Shown piece after piece: positions 16,131 to 25,123 of a stretch of 64,000 nucleotides of DNA. The translations under genes and the position numbers were made by a program. This DNA comes from Mycobacterium paraffinicum (GTDB lineage Bacteria > Actinomycetota > Actinomycetes > Mycobacteriales > Mycobacteriaceae), in NCBI RefSeq assembly GCF_001907675.1, contig NZ_MPNT01000011.1, forward strand, positions 1 through 64,000, read 5' to 3'. The notes under the pieces were generated by a model. That model was not told where the DNA came from and searched no databases. It saw nothing but the letters and a program-made list of their open reading frames with translations. Positions within the stretch are counted from its first letter, which is position 1; each line of letters starts with the position of its first letter.

Positions 16131-17837
16131 ATGGCTGATGGAGCTGGGACCGCGCTGGGACTGTCGATCGGGGCCACCAACCTGGCGGCGGTCGCCGCCG
16201 CCGGCCAGGCCATCACCCGCAAGCCCGTCCTGACGCTCTACCCCGAGCGGGCCCCCGAGGTCGGCATCCCCGCCGAGAACCCGCGGCTCGACCAGCCCGG
16301 CCTGGTGCTGACCGGGTTCGTCAACCGGGTCTCCGACCCACGCGGCATCGTGGCGCCCGACGGCTCGGTGCACCGCAGCGAGCAACTGATCGCCGACGCC
16401 GTGCACGCCCTGGCCTACGCCGTCACCGGTGATCGGCCCCTGCCCGAGAGCGTCGCCGTGACCTATCCCGCCCACTGGGCGTCCCCGCCGGTGGACGCGG
16501 TGGGCACCGCCCTGAGCTCGGTGGCCGAATGGTCCAACCGCGCCCGGCCGCTACTGCTGATCCCCGACGCCGCCGCGACGCTCGTCGCCGCGCGCAACAA
16601 CGCCGCCCTACCGGGCCGCGGCACGGTGGCCGTGTGCGACTTCGGCGGCACCGGCACCAGCGTCACGTTCATGCGCGCCGACGGCGACTACCAGGCGCTG
16701 GCCCCGACCCTGCGGCTGCACGACTTCTCCGGCGACCTGATCGACCAGGCGCTGCTGAGCGCCGTCGTCTCCACCATGCCGAGCACCGCGTCCTTCGACC
16801 CGGCCGGCACCGTGGCGATCGGCTCGCTGAGCCGGCTGCGGACCGCCTGCCGAAGCGGCAAGGAAGAGCTGTCGTCGAACACGGTCACCACGCTCACCGA
16901 CGGGCTGACCGGCGAACTCCGGGTCACCCGCGAGGAGCTCGACGACGCGATTCGCACCCCGCTGGACCGGTTCGTGGCGATGCTGGAAAACGCCTTGGCG
17001 CGCAACGGGATTGAAGACCTGGCCGCGATCGTCTCCGCCGGCGGGGGCGCGCACATTCCGTCGGTCACCACCACGCTGTCGCAGTACTTCCGCGTCCCGG
17101 TCATCACCTCGGCGCGCCCGGAGCTTGCGGCCGCCGCCGGGGCCGCGCTGCGGGCGGCGCACGGGCCCGCGGAAGTCTTCGCGGCGGCCGCCACCGCCTC
17201 GACCCCGGCCGCGCCCGTGACGGCGACGGCGCAGGCGGCTCCAGCGGCGTCGACAGGGGCCGCGCCGGTGCAGGCCTGGTCGCAGACCGGCAATCAATCG
17301 CGGGTCACGCCCGTCGCCGACGAGCCGGCCGAGCAGCCGGTCGCCAAGCGCAAGAGCCGGCTGTTTCGGCTGCCGATACTCGCCGGGATCGTCGGCGCGG
17401 CGGCCGCGTTGGCACTCGTCGGGACCGCGGTCACGATCGGCCTGACCTCGGACAACTCGGCGACGACGCCTGCGCCGGGCGTGACCAGCAGCCGCGCGCC
17501 CGCGCCGGCGCCCAACACCGCGACGGCTCAGCAGGCGCCGGCGACCCAGGAGGCTCCGCCGCCGTCGACCACGGACACCAACCCGCCCGCCAACACCGAG
17601 ACGCCGTCCACCAGCGTCCCGTCAGCCAAACCGCAACAGGCGCCACCCCTCGCGGCCGGGCCCGCCCGTCCGGTGGCCCCGCGAATCCCGGAGGCGCCAC
17701 CCATCCCGTCGGTACCGGGCCTCAACGAACCCATTCCTGGGTTGGACCGCGTCAACGAGATCGTCCAAGGGATCGCGGGGGATCTGGGCATCAGCGGCAT
17801 CCCCCAACTGGGCCCTCAGCTCGGAACGACCCGATAG
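16131..17837 (+). CDS. membrane-anchored Hsp70-like ATPase with proline-rich tail (Rv2264c type)
   Basis: A 568-residue protein. The N-terminal 340 or so residues form an Hsp70/actin-like ATPase: phosphate-1 GLSIGATNLAA, phosphate-2 VAVCDFGGTGTSVTF, adenosine motif AIVSAGGGAHIPSV. Then comes an Ala/Pro linker, a single transmembrane segment (around residues 415-438, LFRLPILAGIVGAAAALALV) and an extracytoplasmic Pro/Thr/Ala-rich tail. There is no Hsp70 substrate-binding domain. Position matches Rv2264c, a proline-rich protein of unknown role. The topology suggests a cytoplasmic ATPase tethered to, and perhaps sensing, the wall. The stop is 1 bp from that of the convergent acidic protein gene. 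Confidence 0.8.
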   Translation: MADGAGTALGLSIGATNLAAVAAAGQAITRKPVLTLYPERAPEVGIPAENPRLDQPGLVLTGFVNRVSDPRGIVAPDGSVHRSEQLIADAVHALAYAVTGDRPLPESVAVTYPAHWASPPVDAVGTALSSVAEWSNRARPLLLIPDAAATLVAARNNAALPGRGTVAVCDFGGTGTSVTFMRADGDYQALAPTLRLHDFSGDLIDQALLSAVVSTMPSTASFDPAGTVAIGSLSRLRTACRSGKEELSSNTVTTLTDGLTGELRVTREELDDAIRTPLDRFVAMLENALARNGIEDLAAIVSAGGGAHIPSVTTTLSQYFRVPVITSARPELAAAAGAALRAAHGPAEVFAAAATASTPAAPVTATAQAAPAASTGAAPVQAWSQTGNQSRVTPVADEPAEQPVAKRKSRLFRLPILAGIVGAAAALALVGTAVTIGLTSDNSATTPAPGVTSSRAPAPAPNTATAQQAPATQEAPPPSTTDTNPPANTETPSTSVPSAKPQQAPPLAAGPARPVAPRIPEAPPIPSVPGLNEPIPGLDRVNEIVQGIAGDLGISGIPQLGPQLGTTR

Positions 17838-17838
17838 G

Positions 17839-18201
17839 TCAACCCTTTTCGCCCTTGTTCTCGGCGGTGGCTGCCTCTTTGAGTTTTTCGTTGAGGGCCT
17901 TGTCCTTGTCGATCTGGTCCTGCAACGCCTGCTCGTCGCGTTCGTCGTCGGCCTTGCTTTGGTCCTGCGAGTCGGTGCCCTCCGGAACCTCGTGCTTGGG
18001 ATTGCCGTCGTCGTCCAGCCACTCGTTGACCGCGGTGCCCGAAACGCTTCCGCCCGTGCCGGGCAGCACGATGGTGGGCTTCTCCTTGTAGGCCTCCATC
18101 ATCTCGGCGGCCTTTTCTTTATCGCTTTCGTCCGGCTCCGGCTTTTCCGTCAATTTCTGCTCGGTGTCCTGGTCAGCCGACTTGTCGTCCTGCACGCTCA
18201 T
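17839..18201 (-). CDS. acidic low-complexity hypothetical protein
   Basis: A 120-residue, very acidic and Lys/Glu/Asp-rich protein, likely disordered at both ends with a coiled-coil-like C-terminus (QALQDQIDKDKALNEKLKEAA). One non-low-complexity island, KPTIVLPGTGGSVSGTAVNEWLD, is the probable conserved part. No function is recognised. ATG 18201 follows GAGGGGG. It is the last gene before the convergent Rv2264c-type gene. Confidence 0.65.
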   Translation of the reverse strand: MSVQDDKSADQDTEQKLTEKPEPDESDKEKAAEMMEAYKEKPTIVLPGTGGSVSGTAVNEWLDDDGNPKHEVPEGTDSQDQSKADDERDEQALQDQIDKDKALNEKLKEAATAENKGEKG

Positions 18202-18272
18202 GCAATAACCCCCTCGCAATCGCAGGTCGCGATCTGTGGGGGGTTACCCGTTGCTGCGATGTGTCGAAACTC

Positions 18273-19370
18273 TCACGCGCCCGATCGTTCGCGCTTGACC
18301 AGCTCGACCAGGGCCAACGGAATCCGCATCGGCTCGGGTGCGTTTGACAGCCGCGCCGCGACCGCACGCTCGAGCTGGTCGACGAACTCCCCGGCGCGGG
18401 CGTCTTTGACCCCGCCGTCCAGCCCGCGCACCAGGGCGGGAAACAGCGCGGCGCGGGCGAAGGCAGCCCACTGCCCGCCGAAGGCCTCGGCGTCGCGGTC
18501 GGCTCGGAAGCGGGCCCAAAACCGATCCTCGGCATTGAACATCTCGAGGTGGTCGATCGTCAGGCCTTCGAAGCGCCCGCTGGGCGCGAACGGCGCGCGG
18601 AAGTCCTTCTCGCCGCGGGCGAATGTGGGAATGGTCATCCGCCGCACCTCCTCCTCGCGCACCAGGCCGTCGCGCACGCGCTCCCGCAGCCCCTCGAGCA
18701 TCGCGTCGATCAGCGTCGGGAACCCCGTCGTGCCGTCCTCGTCGAGCGCGATCGTCATGACCACCAGCCGCCCCTCGGGGGCCAGTTCGCGGCCGCGATA
18801 CGCGACGAAGTTGTGCCAGTCCATCGCCGCCCGCTCGGCGTACGCCGCGCGCACCGCGTGGTCGTTGCTGTAGGCGACATGCACGTGATCGTGCACCTCG
18901 CCGGGCATCGCGCTCAGCCACTGCGTCGCCCACGACGACCAGCCGAGGTTGACCGTCTTGGACGGCACGATCTGCCCGTAGAACGAGCGGCCGATCGACG
19001 ACGCGAATGTGGCGTTGTCGAGCTGCAGGTAGCTTTCCGGGTCGTCTTCCAGGGTGTGGAACAGCGCCGAGAAGTCGTTGTCCGGTATGTCGGTGTGGGC
19101 CACCAGGATTGCGTGGTCGTGGCGGGTGCGGCGGCGCAGCACCGCGATGGCCGCCGACAGGGGCTTGAGCGAATTGTGGCCGTTGGCCGCGCCATAGTCG
19201 GCGATGACGATGGGCTGCGGCGGCCGGGGCAGCGCTACCTGCTCGGCGGCGCGCTCGAACATCGCGATGGCCGGCGCCAGCCCGGCGGCCTGCAGCCGCG
19301 ACGACTGGGTGTAGACGGACTCGGGACGAACCACAATGCTCGATTCGGGCATCCTTGGCTGAGGCCGCAT
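18273..19370 (-). CDS. SABATH-like (plant-type carboxyl) SAM methyltransferase
   Basis: A 365-residue protein with the layout of the Methyltransf_7 / SABATH family, which methylates carboxylates or ring nitrogens of small acids. The SAM motif I is VIADYGAANGHNSL, the acidic LAHTDIPDNDFSALF segment follows, and the SSWATQWLS motif (SxxxxWLS, family substrate loop) is clear. ATG 19370 is used; ATG 19352 is possible. It starts 16 bp after the SDR stop, so the two form a transcription unit. In M. tuberculosis I recall Rv2263 and Rv2264c as neighbours with no such gene, so this looks like an insertion. Confidence 0.75.
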   Translation of the reverse strand: MRPQPRMPESSIVVRPESVYTQSSRLQAAGLAPAIAMFERAAEQVALPRPPQPIVIADYGAANGHNSLKPLSAAIAVLRRRTRHDHAILVAHTDIPDNDFSALFHTLEDDPESYLQLDNATFASSIGRSFYGQIVPSKTVNLGWSSWATQWLSAMPGEVHDHVHVAYSNDHAVRAAYAERAAMDWHNFVAYRGRELAPEGRLVVMTIALDEDGTTGFPTLIDAMLEGLRERVRDGLVREEEVRRMTIPTFARGEKDFRAPFAPSGRFEGLTIDHLEMFNAEDRFWARFRADRDAEAFGGQWAAFARAALFPALVRGLDGGVKDARAGEFVDQLERAVAARLSNAPEPMRIPLALVELVKRERSGA

Positions 19371-19386
19371 GTCCCAACGATAGTCG

Positions 19387-20340
19387 TCAGTCCGGCTTCG
19401 GGTAGGTGACGCCGGTGAGCTGCTCGGAAAGCTCCCAAAGTCGTTGGCAGTCAGCCTCGTTGCGGGCCGGCGCGGGCACCTTGGCCGGTCGCACGCCGCC
19501 GCCGACCAACTCCTGGAACCCGCGGGGGCCGTAGAACGCGCCACCCTCGGCGTGCGGGGCGGCGGCCGCGTACAGCGCCGGCAAGATCCCCTCGTCGATG
19601 TCCTGCCACAAGAACGGCGTGAAGCGCCACGACGCCTTGTACAGCCGCTCCATCAGGGCGGGCTTCTCCCGGCCGTGCGACGGCCCGGCGATCTGCAGGT
19701 TGGTCTTGGTCAGGCCGGGATGCGCGGCGTTGGACACGATGCCCCAGCCGCCCGCGCGGCTGCGCCGGTCCAGCTCGAGGGCGAACATCAGCACCGCCAG
19801 CTTCGACTGGCCATACGCCGACATCGCCGCGTAGGACTTCTCGAAATTCGGGTCGTCGAAGTGGATCTTGCCTTGACGGGCCGCCACGCTGCTCAGCGAG
19901 ACGACGCGCGCGTTGCCGGCGGCGCGCAGCAGCGGCAGCACGTGCCCGGTCAGCGCGAAGTGCCCGAGATGGTTACTGCCGAACTGCAATTCGAAGCCGT
20001 CGGCGGTGGTGTCGCGTTCGGGCGGCGTCATGACGCCGGCGTTGTTGATCAGGATGTCGATCGGGCGGCCCTCGGCGTTGAGTTGTTCGCCCAGCGCGGC
20101 GACCGAGGCCAGCGACGACAGGTCCAGCGCCTTGATGGTCAGCTTGGCGTCGGGGACCGTCTTGCGGATTTCCGCGATGGCATCCTCGCCCTTGGCGCGA
20201 TTGCGGATCGCCATCACGACGTCGGCGCCTGCGGCCGCCAGGCGGCGGGCCAGGCCGAAGCCCAGGCCGCTGTTGGCGCCGGTGATGATTGCCAGCTTGC
20301 CCGACAGGTCGGGGACCGTGGCGACGAGATCGTTGGCCAT
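19387..20340 (-). CDS. short-chain dehydrogenase/reductase, Rv2263 type
   Basis: A 317-residue SDR, the exact length I recall for Rv2263. The Rossmann motif is TGANSGLG, the NNAG motif is INNAGVM, and the YxxxK is YGQSK. Homologues act on lipophilic alcohols or ketones (retinol-dehydrogenase-like). It is upstream of the SABATH-like methyltransferase and divergent from the SHOCT membrane protein 73 bp away. A close paralogue is at 5211-6149. ATG 20340 ([15 protein letters not shown]) was preferred over 20349. Substrate not known. Confidence 0.88.
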   Translation of the reverse strand: MANDLVATVPDLSGKLAIITGANSGLGFGLARRLAAAGADVVMAIRNRAKGEDAIAEIRKTVPDAKLTIKALDLSSLASVAALGEQLNAEGRPIDILINNAGVMTPPERDTTADGFELQFGSNHLGHFALTGHVLPLLRAAGNARVVSLSSVAARQGKIHFDDPNFEKSYAAMSAYGQSKLAVLMFALELDRRSRAGGWGIVSNAAHPGLTKTNLQIAGPSHGREKPALMERLYKASWRFTPFLWQDIDEGILPALYAAAAPHAEGGAFYGPRGFQELVGGGVRPAKVPAPARNEADCQRLWELSEQLTGVTYPKPD

Positions 20341-20413
20341 GCGTATCACTCCTTACCAGTTTCACCCGGCTCCCAGTGTGCGCTGTTGGCCGCCGCGGTG
20401 ACACACTGCCTGG

Positions 20414-21133
20414 ATGAGCAGCCGACGGCTCGCGAAGATCTCGCTGGCCGCTGCCATCGTCGTGATGGTCGTATCGGTGGGCGGCTTCATCGCCGCCCTG
20501 GTGCTGAACGCCTTCTTCCTGGACAAATACAACGCCTACGGCGAGGTGCCCGTCCCGGGCTCGGGCAGCCTTTACCTGCCCGCCGGTGACGTCACCATCA
20601 GCCTGCACACCGTCGTCATCAGCGGCCCCGACAGCGGGCTGCCGGTGCCGCCGTTGGGTGTCACGATCGCGCCGCCCGACGGCGTGGCGCAGCCCGTGGT
20701 AACCGAGAGTATCGGGACTACCACGACGGTCAACAACGACGCGCACGTGCGGGTGTGGGTCGCCCGCGTCGCGTCGAGCGGCACCTACAACATCACGACC
20801 GACGGGAAGGTCAATGGGTACATCGAGCCGCGACTGGCGTTCGGCCACAAGAGTTCCTACGGCTTCTTGGTGTGGGTGTTCGTCGCCGCCTTCGTGGTGG
20901 GTCTGGCCGGTTCGGTGTTGTCGGGCTGGTGGCTGGGCCGCACCCGCCGCAGGGCGGTGGTGGCGGCCAACCCGTACTACCGGGCCCCGGCCCCGCCCGC
21001 GGGACCCGTCGAGCCGACCGACGAGGGGGTCCGCCTTGAGCGGCTCAAAACTCTTGCCGCGCTACGTGACTCGGGGGCACTGACGCAGGAGGAGTTCGAG
21101 GCCGAGAAGCGGCGGATCCTCGAGGGGCGGTAG
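20414..21133 (+). CDS. membrane protein with C-terminal SHOCT domain
   Basis: A 239-residue protein with transmembrane segments at about residues 9-33 and 152-175, an extracytoplasmic beta-rich domain between them, and a C-terminal SHOCT module (LERLKTLAALRDSGALTQEEFEAEKRRIL), a short oligomerisation domain. Function is unknown. ATG 20414 has no obvious ribosome binding site in its 73-bp divergent leader, so a leaderless transcript is possible. Confidence 0.75.
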   Translation: MSSRRLAKISLAAAIVVMVVSVGGFIAALVLNAFFLDKYNAYGEVPVPGSGSLYLPAGDVTISLHTVVISGPDSGLPVPPLGVTIAPPDGVAQPVVTESIGTTTTVNNDAHVRVWVARVASSGTYNITTDGKVNGYIEPRLAFGHKSSYGFLVWVFVAAFVVGLAGSVLSGWWLGRTRRRAVVAANPYYRAPAPPAGPVEPTDEGVRLERLKTLAALRDSGALTQEEFEAEKRRILEGR

Positions 21134-21166
21134 TCGGGCGGGGTGTCTGCGAGCAGTTGGCCAGTT

Positions 21167-21200
21167 CCGGATTTGCTATCACCGGTGATATCAAATCCGG
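21167..21200. terminator. 34-bp near-perfect palindrome between convergent genes
   Basis: Arms CCGGATTTGCTATCACC and GGTGATATCAAATCCGG pair with a single mismatch and no loop bases. It sits between the stops of the SHOCT protein (21133) and the MBL protein (21259), where a bidirectional terminator is expected. A recognition site for a DNA-binding protein is the alternative. Confidence 0.6.
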
Positions 21201-21258
21201 GGACACGCATGGTGGCCGGGAAACCGCTACGCGTGTGACGGATGTGGCCGCACCGGCC

Positions 21259-21882
21259 TCAGTGGCCCCGGGCCACCCACTCCTCGTAGTGGACGATCTC
21301 GTCGCCGATCGTGGTGCTGTCGCCGTGGCCGGTGTGCACCAGCGTCTCGCCTGGCAGCTTGCCCAACCGCTCCGAGATCGACTCCAGGATCGTCGGGAAA
21401 TCCGAATACGAGCGGCCGGTCGCACCCGGGCCGCCGGAGAACAGGGTGTCGCCGCTGAACACGACACCCAGGTCGTGCGAATACCAGCACACCGATCCGG
21501 GGGAGTGCCCCGGCGTGTGCAACGCGCGCAAATCCGTCCCGCCCACGCTGACCGTCTCGCCGTCGGAGACGGAGCGGAACTCCTTGTCGGGGTGCGTCAT
21601 CCGCCACAGCACCTCGTCGGCGGGGTGCAGCAGCACCGGCGCGTCGAGCGCCTCGCTCAACGCCGGCGCGACCGTCACGTGGTCGTTGTGGCCGTGCGTG
21701 CACACCACCGCGACGACGTGCCGGCCACCCACGGCTTCGATGATCGGCTCGGCGGTGTGCGCGGCGTCGAACACCACCACGTTGGAGTTGTCACCGATGA
21801 GCCAGATGTTGTTGTCGACTTCCCAACTTCCGCCGTCCAATTCGAACGTGCCGTGGGTGACCACCTGCTGAATCTGGACCAT
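21259..21882 (-). CDS. metallo-beta-lactamase-fold hydrolase (Rv2260 type)
   Basis: A 207-residue MBL-fold protein. The zinc-binding motif is THGHNDH, with further ligands in LHTPGHSPGS, FSGDTLF and the late HTGHGD. This arrangement is that of glyoxalase II-like enzymes acting on thioesters. ATG 21882 overlaps the TGA of mscR (TGATG), so the two are translationally coupled. In actinobacteria an MBL hydrolase next to mscR probably acts on mycothiol conjugates; that link is inference from context. Confidence 0.88.
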   Translation of the reverse strand: MVQIQQVVTHGTFELDGGSWEVDNNIWLIGDNSNVVVFDAAHTAEPIIEAVGGRHVVAVVCTHGHNDHVTVAPALSEALDAPVLLHPADEVLWRMTHPDKEFRSVSDGETVSVGGTDLRALHTPGHSPGSVCWYSHDLGVVFSGDTLFSGGPGATGRSYSDFPTILESISERLGKLPGETLVHTGHGDSTTIGDEIVHYEEWVARGH

Positions 21883-22967
21883 CAGAGCATCACCACCGAA
21901 CGCAACACCTTGCCCCCGTGCATCTTGTGGAAGGCCTCCTCGACGTCGTCGAGGCCGATGCGCTCGGAGACGAACTGCTCCAGCGGGAGCCGGCCCTGCA
22001 GGTACAAATCGATCAGGGTGGGGAAGTCGCGTTCGGGCAGGCAATCGCCGTACCACGACGACTTCAGCGACCCGCCGTGGGAGAAGAAGTCGATCAGCGG
22101 CATCTCGAGCTTCATGTCGGGCGTCGGAACCCCCACCAGCACAACGGTTCCCGCGAGGTCGCGGGCGTAGAAGGCTTGCTTCCAGGTCTCGGGCCGGCCG
22201 ACCGCGTCGATCGCCACGTTGACCCCGAACCCGTCGGTGAGGTCCTGGATCGCCTCGACGACGTCGGCCTGACGCGCGTTGACCGTGTGGGTGGCGCCGA
22301 ACTTGCGGGCCCAGTCCAGCTTGGTGTCGTCGGTGTCGACCGCGATGATCCGCCGGGCCCCGACCAGCGCGGCGCCGGCGATCGCGGCGTCGCCGACCCC
22401 GCCGCAGCCGATCACCGCCACGGTGTCGTCGCGCGTGACGCCGCCGGTGTTGATCGCCGCGCCGATGCCGGCCATCACCCCACAACCGAGCAGGCCCGCG
22501 ACGGCCGGGTCGGCGGCGGGATCGACCTTGGTGCACTGGCCGGCGTGCACCAGCGTCTTGTCGGCGAACGCCCCGATGCCCAGCGCGGGCGTCAGTTCGG
22601 TGCCGTCGGTCAGCGTCATCTTCTGCGCGGCGTTGAACGTGTCGAAACACAGATGCGGGCGGCCGCGCTTGCAGGCCCGGCACTGGCCGCAGACGGCGCG
22701 CCAGTTCAGGATCACGAAGTCGCCCGGCTCGACCGCGGTCACACCCGGCCCGACGGCCTCGACCCGACCGGCGGCCTCGTGGCCGAGCAGGAACGGGTAC
22801 TCGTCGTTGATGCCGCCCTCGCGGTAGGTCAGGTCGGTGTGGCACACCCCGCAGGCGATGACGTCCACCAGGGCCTCACCGGGCCCGGGATCCGGGACGA
22901 CGATGTCCACCAGCTCGACGGGCTCGCCCTTCTTTCGTGAAATCACGCCGCGCACTGTCTGACTCAT
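21882..22967 (-). CDS. mscR: S-nitrosomycothiol reductase / mycothiol-dependent formaldehyde dehydrogenase
   Basis: A 361-residue zinc alcohol dehydrogenase, the length of M. tuberculosis MscR (Rv2259). Catalytic zinc ligands are in GVCHTD and LLGHEAAG; the structural zinc site is [15 protein letters not shown]; the NAD motif is GCGGVGDAA. The enzyme oxidises S-hydroxymethyl-mycothiol and reduces S-nitrosomycothiol, so it handles formaldehyde and nitric oxide stress in the cytoplasm. It heads a two-gene operon with the MBL hydrolase. The leader shares a 124-bp divergent gap with the Rv2258c-type gene, most of which is a MIRU-like element. Confidence 0.93.
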   Translation of the reverse strand: MSQTVRGVISRKKGEPVELVDIVVPDPGPGEALVDVIACGVCHTDLTYREGGINDEYPFLLGHEAAGRVEAVGPGVTAVEPGDFVILNWRAVCGQCRACKRGRPHLCFDTFNAAQKMTLTDGTELTPALGIGAFADKTLVHAGQCTKVDPAADPAVAGLLGCGVMAGIGAAINTGGVTRDDTVAVIGCGGVGDAAIAGAALVGARRIIAVDTDDTKLDWARKFGATHTVNARQADVVEAIQDLTDGFGVNVAIDAVGRPETWKQAFYARDLAGTVVLVGVPTPDMKLEMPLIDFFSHGGSLKSSWYGDCLPERDFPTLIDLYLQGRLPLEQFVSERIGLDDVEEAFHKMHGGKVLRSVVML

Positions 22968-23001
22968 GGCCACCAAACTACGGTGTACCGTCGCTGACCA
23001 T

Positions 23002-23091
23002 GCGCGCCGGGGACGATGCAGTGGGGGTACGCCCCCAGAGGGAGGGACCCCCACCCGCTTGCGGGGGAGGAAGCGATGAGGAGCGGCGTAG
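23002..23091 (+). repeat. MIRU-like leader element copy 1
   Basis: The block begins near GACGATGCAGTGGGGG, contains nested G/C hairpins (GGGGGTACGCCCCC and CCCGCTTGCGGG), and ends GCGATGAGGAGCGGCGTAG directly against the ATG at 23092. A second copy with the same GACGATGCAGTGGGGG, CCCGCTTGCGGGGG and GAGGAG ending lies at 57248-57310. The ends resemble mycobacterial interspersed repetitive units as I remember them. The GAGGAG supplies the ribosome binding site of the downstream gene. Confidence 0.65.
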
Positions 23092-24165
23092 ATGAACGAA
23101 GCACCCGAGACAACCTCGGAAACCGGCGAAGAGTTCAGCGAACGAATCACCGCGGCCATCGACGGCGCCAGCCTGACCCTGCTGCTGAGCATCGGGCACC
23201 AGACCGGTCTGCTCGACACGATGGCCGGGCTCGCGCCCGCCACCAGCGCGCAGATCGCCGAGGCCGCCGGCCTCAACGAGCGCTACGTGCGCGAGTGGCT
23301 GGCCGGCATGACGACCGCCCACGTCGTCGACTACGACGCGACCGCCGGCACCTACTCGCTGCCCGCGCACCGCGCCGGCGTGCTGACCCGGGCGGCCGGC
23401 CCGGACAACCTCGCCCTGGTGACCCTGTTCGTCCCGCTGCTCGCCGAAGTCGAACAGAAGATCATCGGCTGCTTCCGCGACGGCGGCGGCCTGCACTACA
23501 GCGAGTTCCCCCGTTTCCACGCGCTGATGGCCGAGCAGAGCGGGGTGGTGTACGACACCGCGCTGGTCGATGTGGTCCTGCCGTTGGTCGACGGCCTCGT
23601 CGAACGGCTGCGGGCCGGGGCCGACGTCGCGGACTTCGGTTGCGGCAGCGGCCACGCCATCAACGTGATGGCGCGGGCGTTCCCCGCCAGCCGCTTCACC
23701 GGCATCGACTTCTCCGACGAGGCGATCGCCGTCGGCGCCCGCGAGGCCGCCGACCTCGGCCTGACCAACGCGACCTTCGAAAGCCACAACCTGGCGGAGC
23801 TGGACAAGGTCGAGGCCTACGACGTCATCACCGTGTTCGACGCCATCCACGACCAGGCCCAGCCCGCGAAGGTGCTGGAGAACATCTACCGCGCCCTGCG
23901 CCCCGGCGGCGTGCTGCTGATGGCCGACATCAAGGCCTCCAGCCGGCTCGAGGACAACGTCGGCGTCCCGATGAGCACCTACCTGTACACCACGTCGCTG
24001 ATGCACTGCATGACGGTGTCGCTGGCGCTGGACGGCGCCGGGCTTGGCACCGCCTGGGGGACGCAGCTGGCCACCGCGATGCTGGCCGACGCCGGGTTCG
24101 GCGACGTGCGGGTCGCGGAGATCGAGTCGGACCCGATCAACAACTACTACATCGCCCGGAAGTGA
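23092..24165 (+). CDS. class I SAM-dependent methyltransferase (Rv2258c type)
   Basis: A 357-residue protein with an N-terminal winged-helix-like region (about residues 20-110, where Rv2258c carries a dimerising wHTH) and a C-terminal Rossmann methyltransferase domain. SAM motif I is [19 protein letters not shown] and motif II FDAIHDQ. The winged helix explains older annotation as a regulator. Rv2258c has been described structurally as a methyltransferase with unknown acceptor. Translation uses the GAGGAG at the end of the MIRU-like element. TGATG overlap couples it to the beta-lactamase-fold gene. Confidence 0.88.
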   Translation: MNEAPETTSETGEEFSERITAAIDGASLTLLLSIGHQTGLLDTMAGLAPATSAQIAEAAGLNERYVREWLAGMTTAHVVDYDATAGTYSLPAHRAGVLTRAAGPDNLALVTLFVPLLAEVEQKIIGCFRDGGGLHYSEFPRFHALMAEQSGVVYDTALVDVVLPLVDGLVERLRAGADVADFGCGSGHAINVMARAFPASRFTGIDFSDEAIAVGAREAADLGLTNATFESHNLAELDKVEAYDVITVFDAIHDQAQPAKVLENIYRALRPGGVLLMADIKASSRLEDNVGVPMSTYLYTTSLMHCMTVSLALDGAGLGTAWGTQLATAMLADAGFGDVRVAEIESDPINNYYIARK

Positions 24166-24983
24166 TGTCGGCCCTCGACGCTCTAAAAGATTGGCCCGTC
24201 GAGGCCGCCGCCGCGGCGGTGATCGGGCCCGACGGGGTGCTGGCCAGCCACGGCGACACCAAGCGGGCGTTCGCGCTGGCTTCGGTGACCAAGCCGCTGG
24301 TGGCCCGCGCCGCCCAGGTCGCCGTCGAAGAGGGCGTCGTCGATCTGGACACCGCCGCCGGGCCGCCCGGCGCCACCGTCCGCCACCTGCTGGCGCACGC
24401 GTCGGGCCTGGCGCTGCAGAACGACCACGTGCTGGCCGCCCCCGGCGTGCGGCGCATCTACTCCAACCACGGCTTCGCCGTGCTGGCCCAGACCGTGGAG
24501 CGCGAATCCGGGATCGAATTCGGCCACTACCTGGCCGAGGCGGTGTTCGAACCGCTGGGCATGGCTTCCACCCGGCTGGACGGCGGCGCGGCGGCCGCCG
24601 GGTTCGGGGCGGTGTCCACGGTCGCTGACCTGGCGAAATTCGCCGGGGACTTGCTGCGCCCGGCGACGGTCTCGGCGCAGCTGCACGCGGAGGCGACGAC
24701 GGTGCAATTTCCCGGCCTGGACGGCGTACTGCCCGGCTATGGCGCCCAGCGGCCCAACGACTGGGGGCTGGGTTTCGAGATTCGGGACGCCAAATCTCCG
24801 CACTGGACCGGCGCGCAAAACTCGCCGCGGACCTACGGGCATTTCGGTCAGGCGGGTGGGTTCATCTGGGCAGATCCCGAACGGGACCTGGCGCTGGTGG
24901 CCCTCACCAATCGCGATTTCGGTGAGTGGGCGCTGCGTCCGTGGCCGGCGTTGTCGGACGCCGTGATCGCCGAATACGGCTAA
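24165..24983 (+). CDS. serine beta-lactamase-fold hydrolase (Rv2257c type)
   Basis: A 272-residue protein of the class C beta-lactamase / DD-peptidase / esterase family. The nucleophile motif is Ser40-Val-Thr-Lys43, the second motif is Tyr99-Ser-Asn (IYSNHG), and GHFGQAGG stands for the third (KTG-like HxG) box. No signal peptide is visible, so it is probably cytoplasmic, which argues for an esterase rather than a resistance enzyme. ATG 24165 overlaps the methyltransferase stop. Length equals that recalled for Rv2257c. Confidence 0.85.
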   Translation: MSALDALKDWPVEAAAAAVIGPDGVLASHGDTKRAFALASVTKPLVARAAQVAVEEGVVDLDTAAGPPGATVRHLLAHASGLALQNDHVLAAPGVRRIYSNHGFAVLAQTVERESGIEFGHYLAEAVFEPLGMASTRLDGGAAAAGFGAVSTVADLAKFAGDLLRPATVSAQLHAEATTVQFPGLDGVLPGYGAQRPNDWGLGFEIRDAKSPHWTGAQNSPRTYGHFGQAGGFIWADPERDLALVALTNRDFGEWALRPWPALSDAVIAEYG

Positions 24984-25057
24984 TGGAAAATGCACACTAG
25001 CGCAACATGGGTATCACAAGGCACAATAGACACGCACGACACACAAATAGTTAGCAG

Positions 25058-25123
25058 ATCCTGCTTGTAGGTCCCGCCAGGTCGTTGGGGAAGACGTCCC
25101 TCGCGGAACCGAAGGAGCAGGAT
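25058..25123 (+). promoter_or_regulatory. possible ribosome-binding-site sequestering hairpin before the DUF3145 gene
   Basis: ATCCTGCT (25058-25065) is the exact complement of AGCAGGAT (25116-25123), which begins in the Shine-Dalgarno stretch GAAGGAG (25111-25117) and ends at the ATG. Pairing would mask part of the ribosome binding site. The loop is 50 bases, so the effect is uncertain. An A+T-richer stretch at 25017-25050 probably holds the promoter. Confidence 0.35.
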
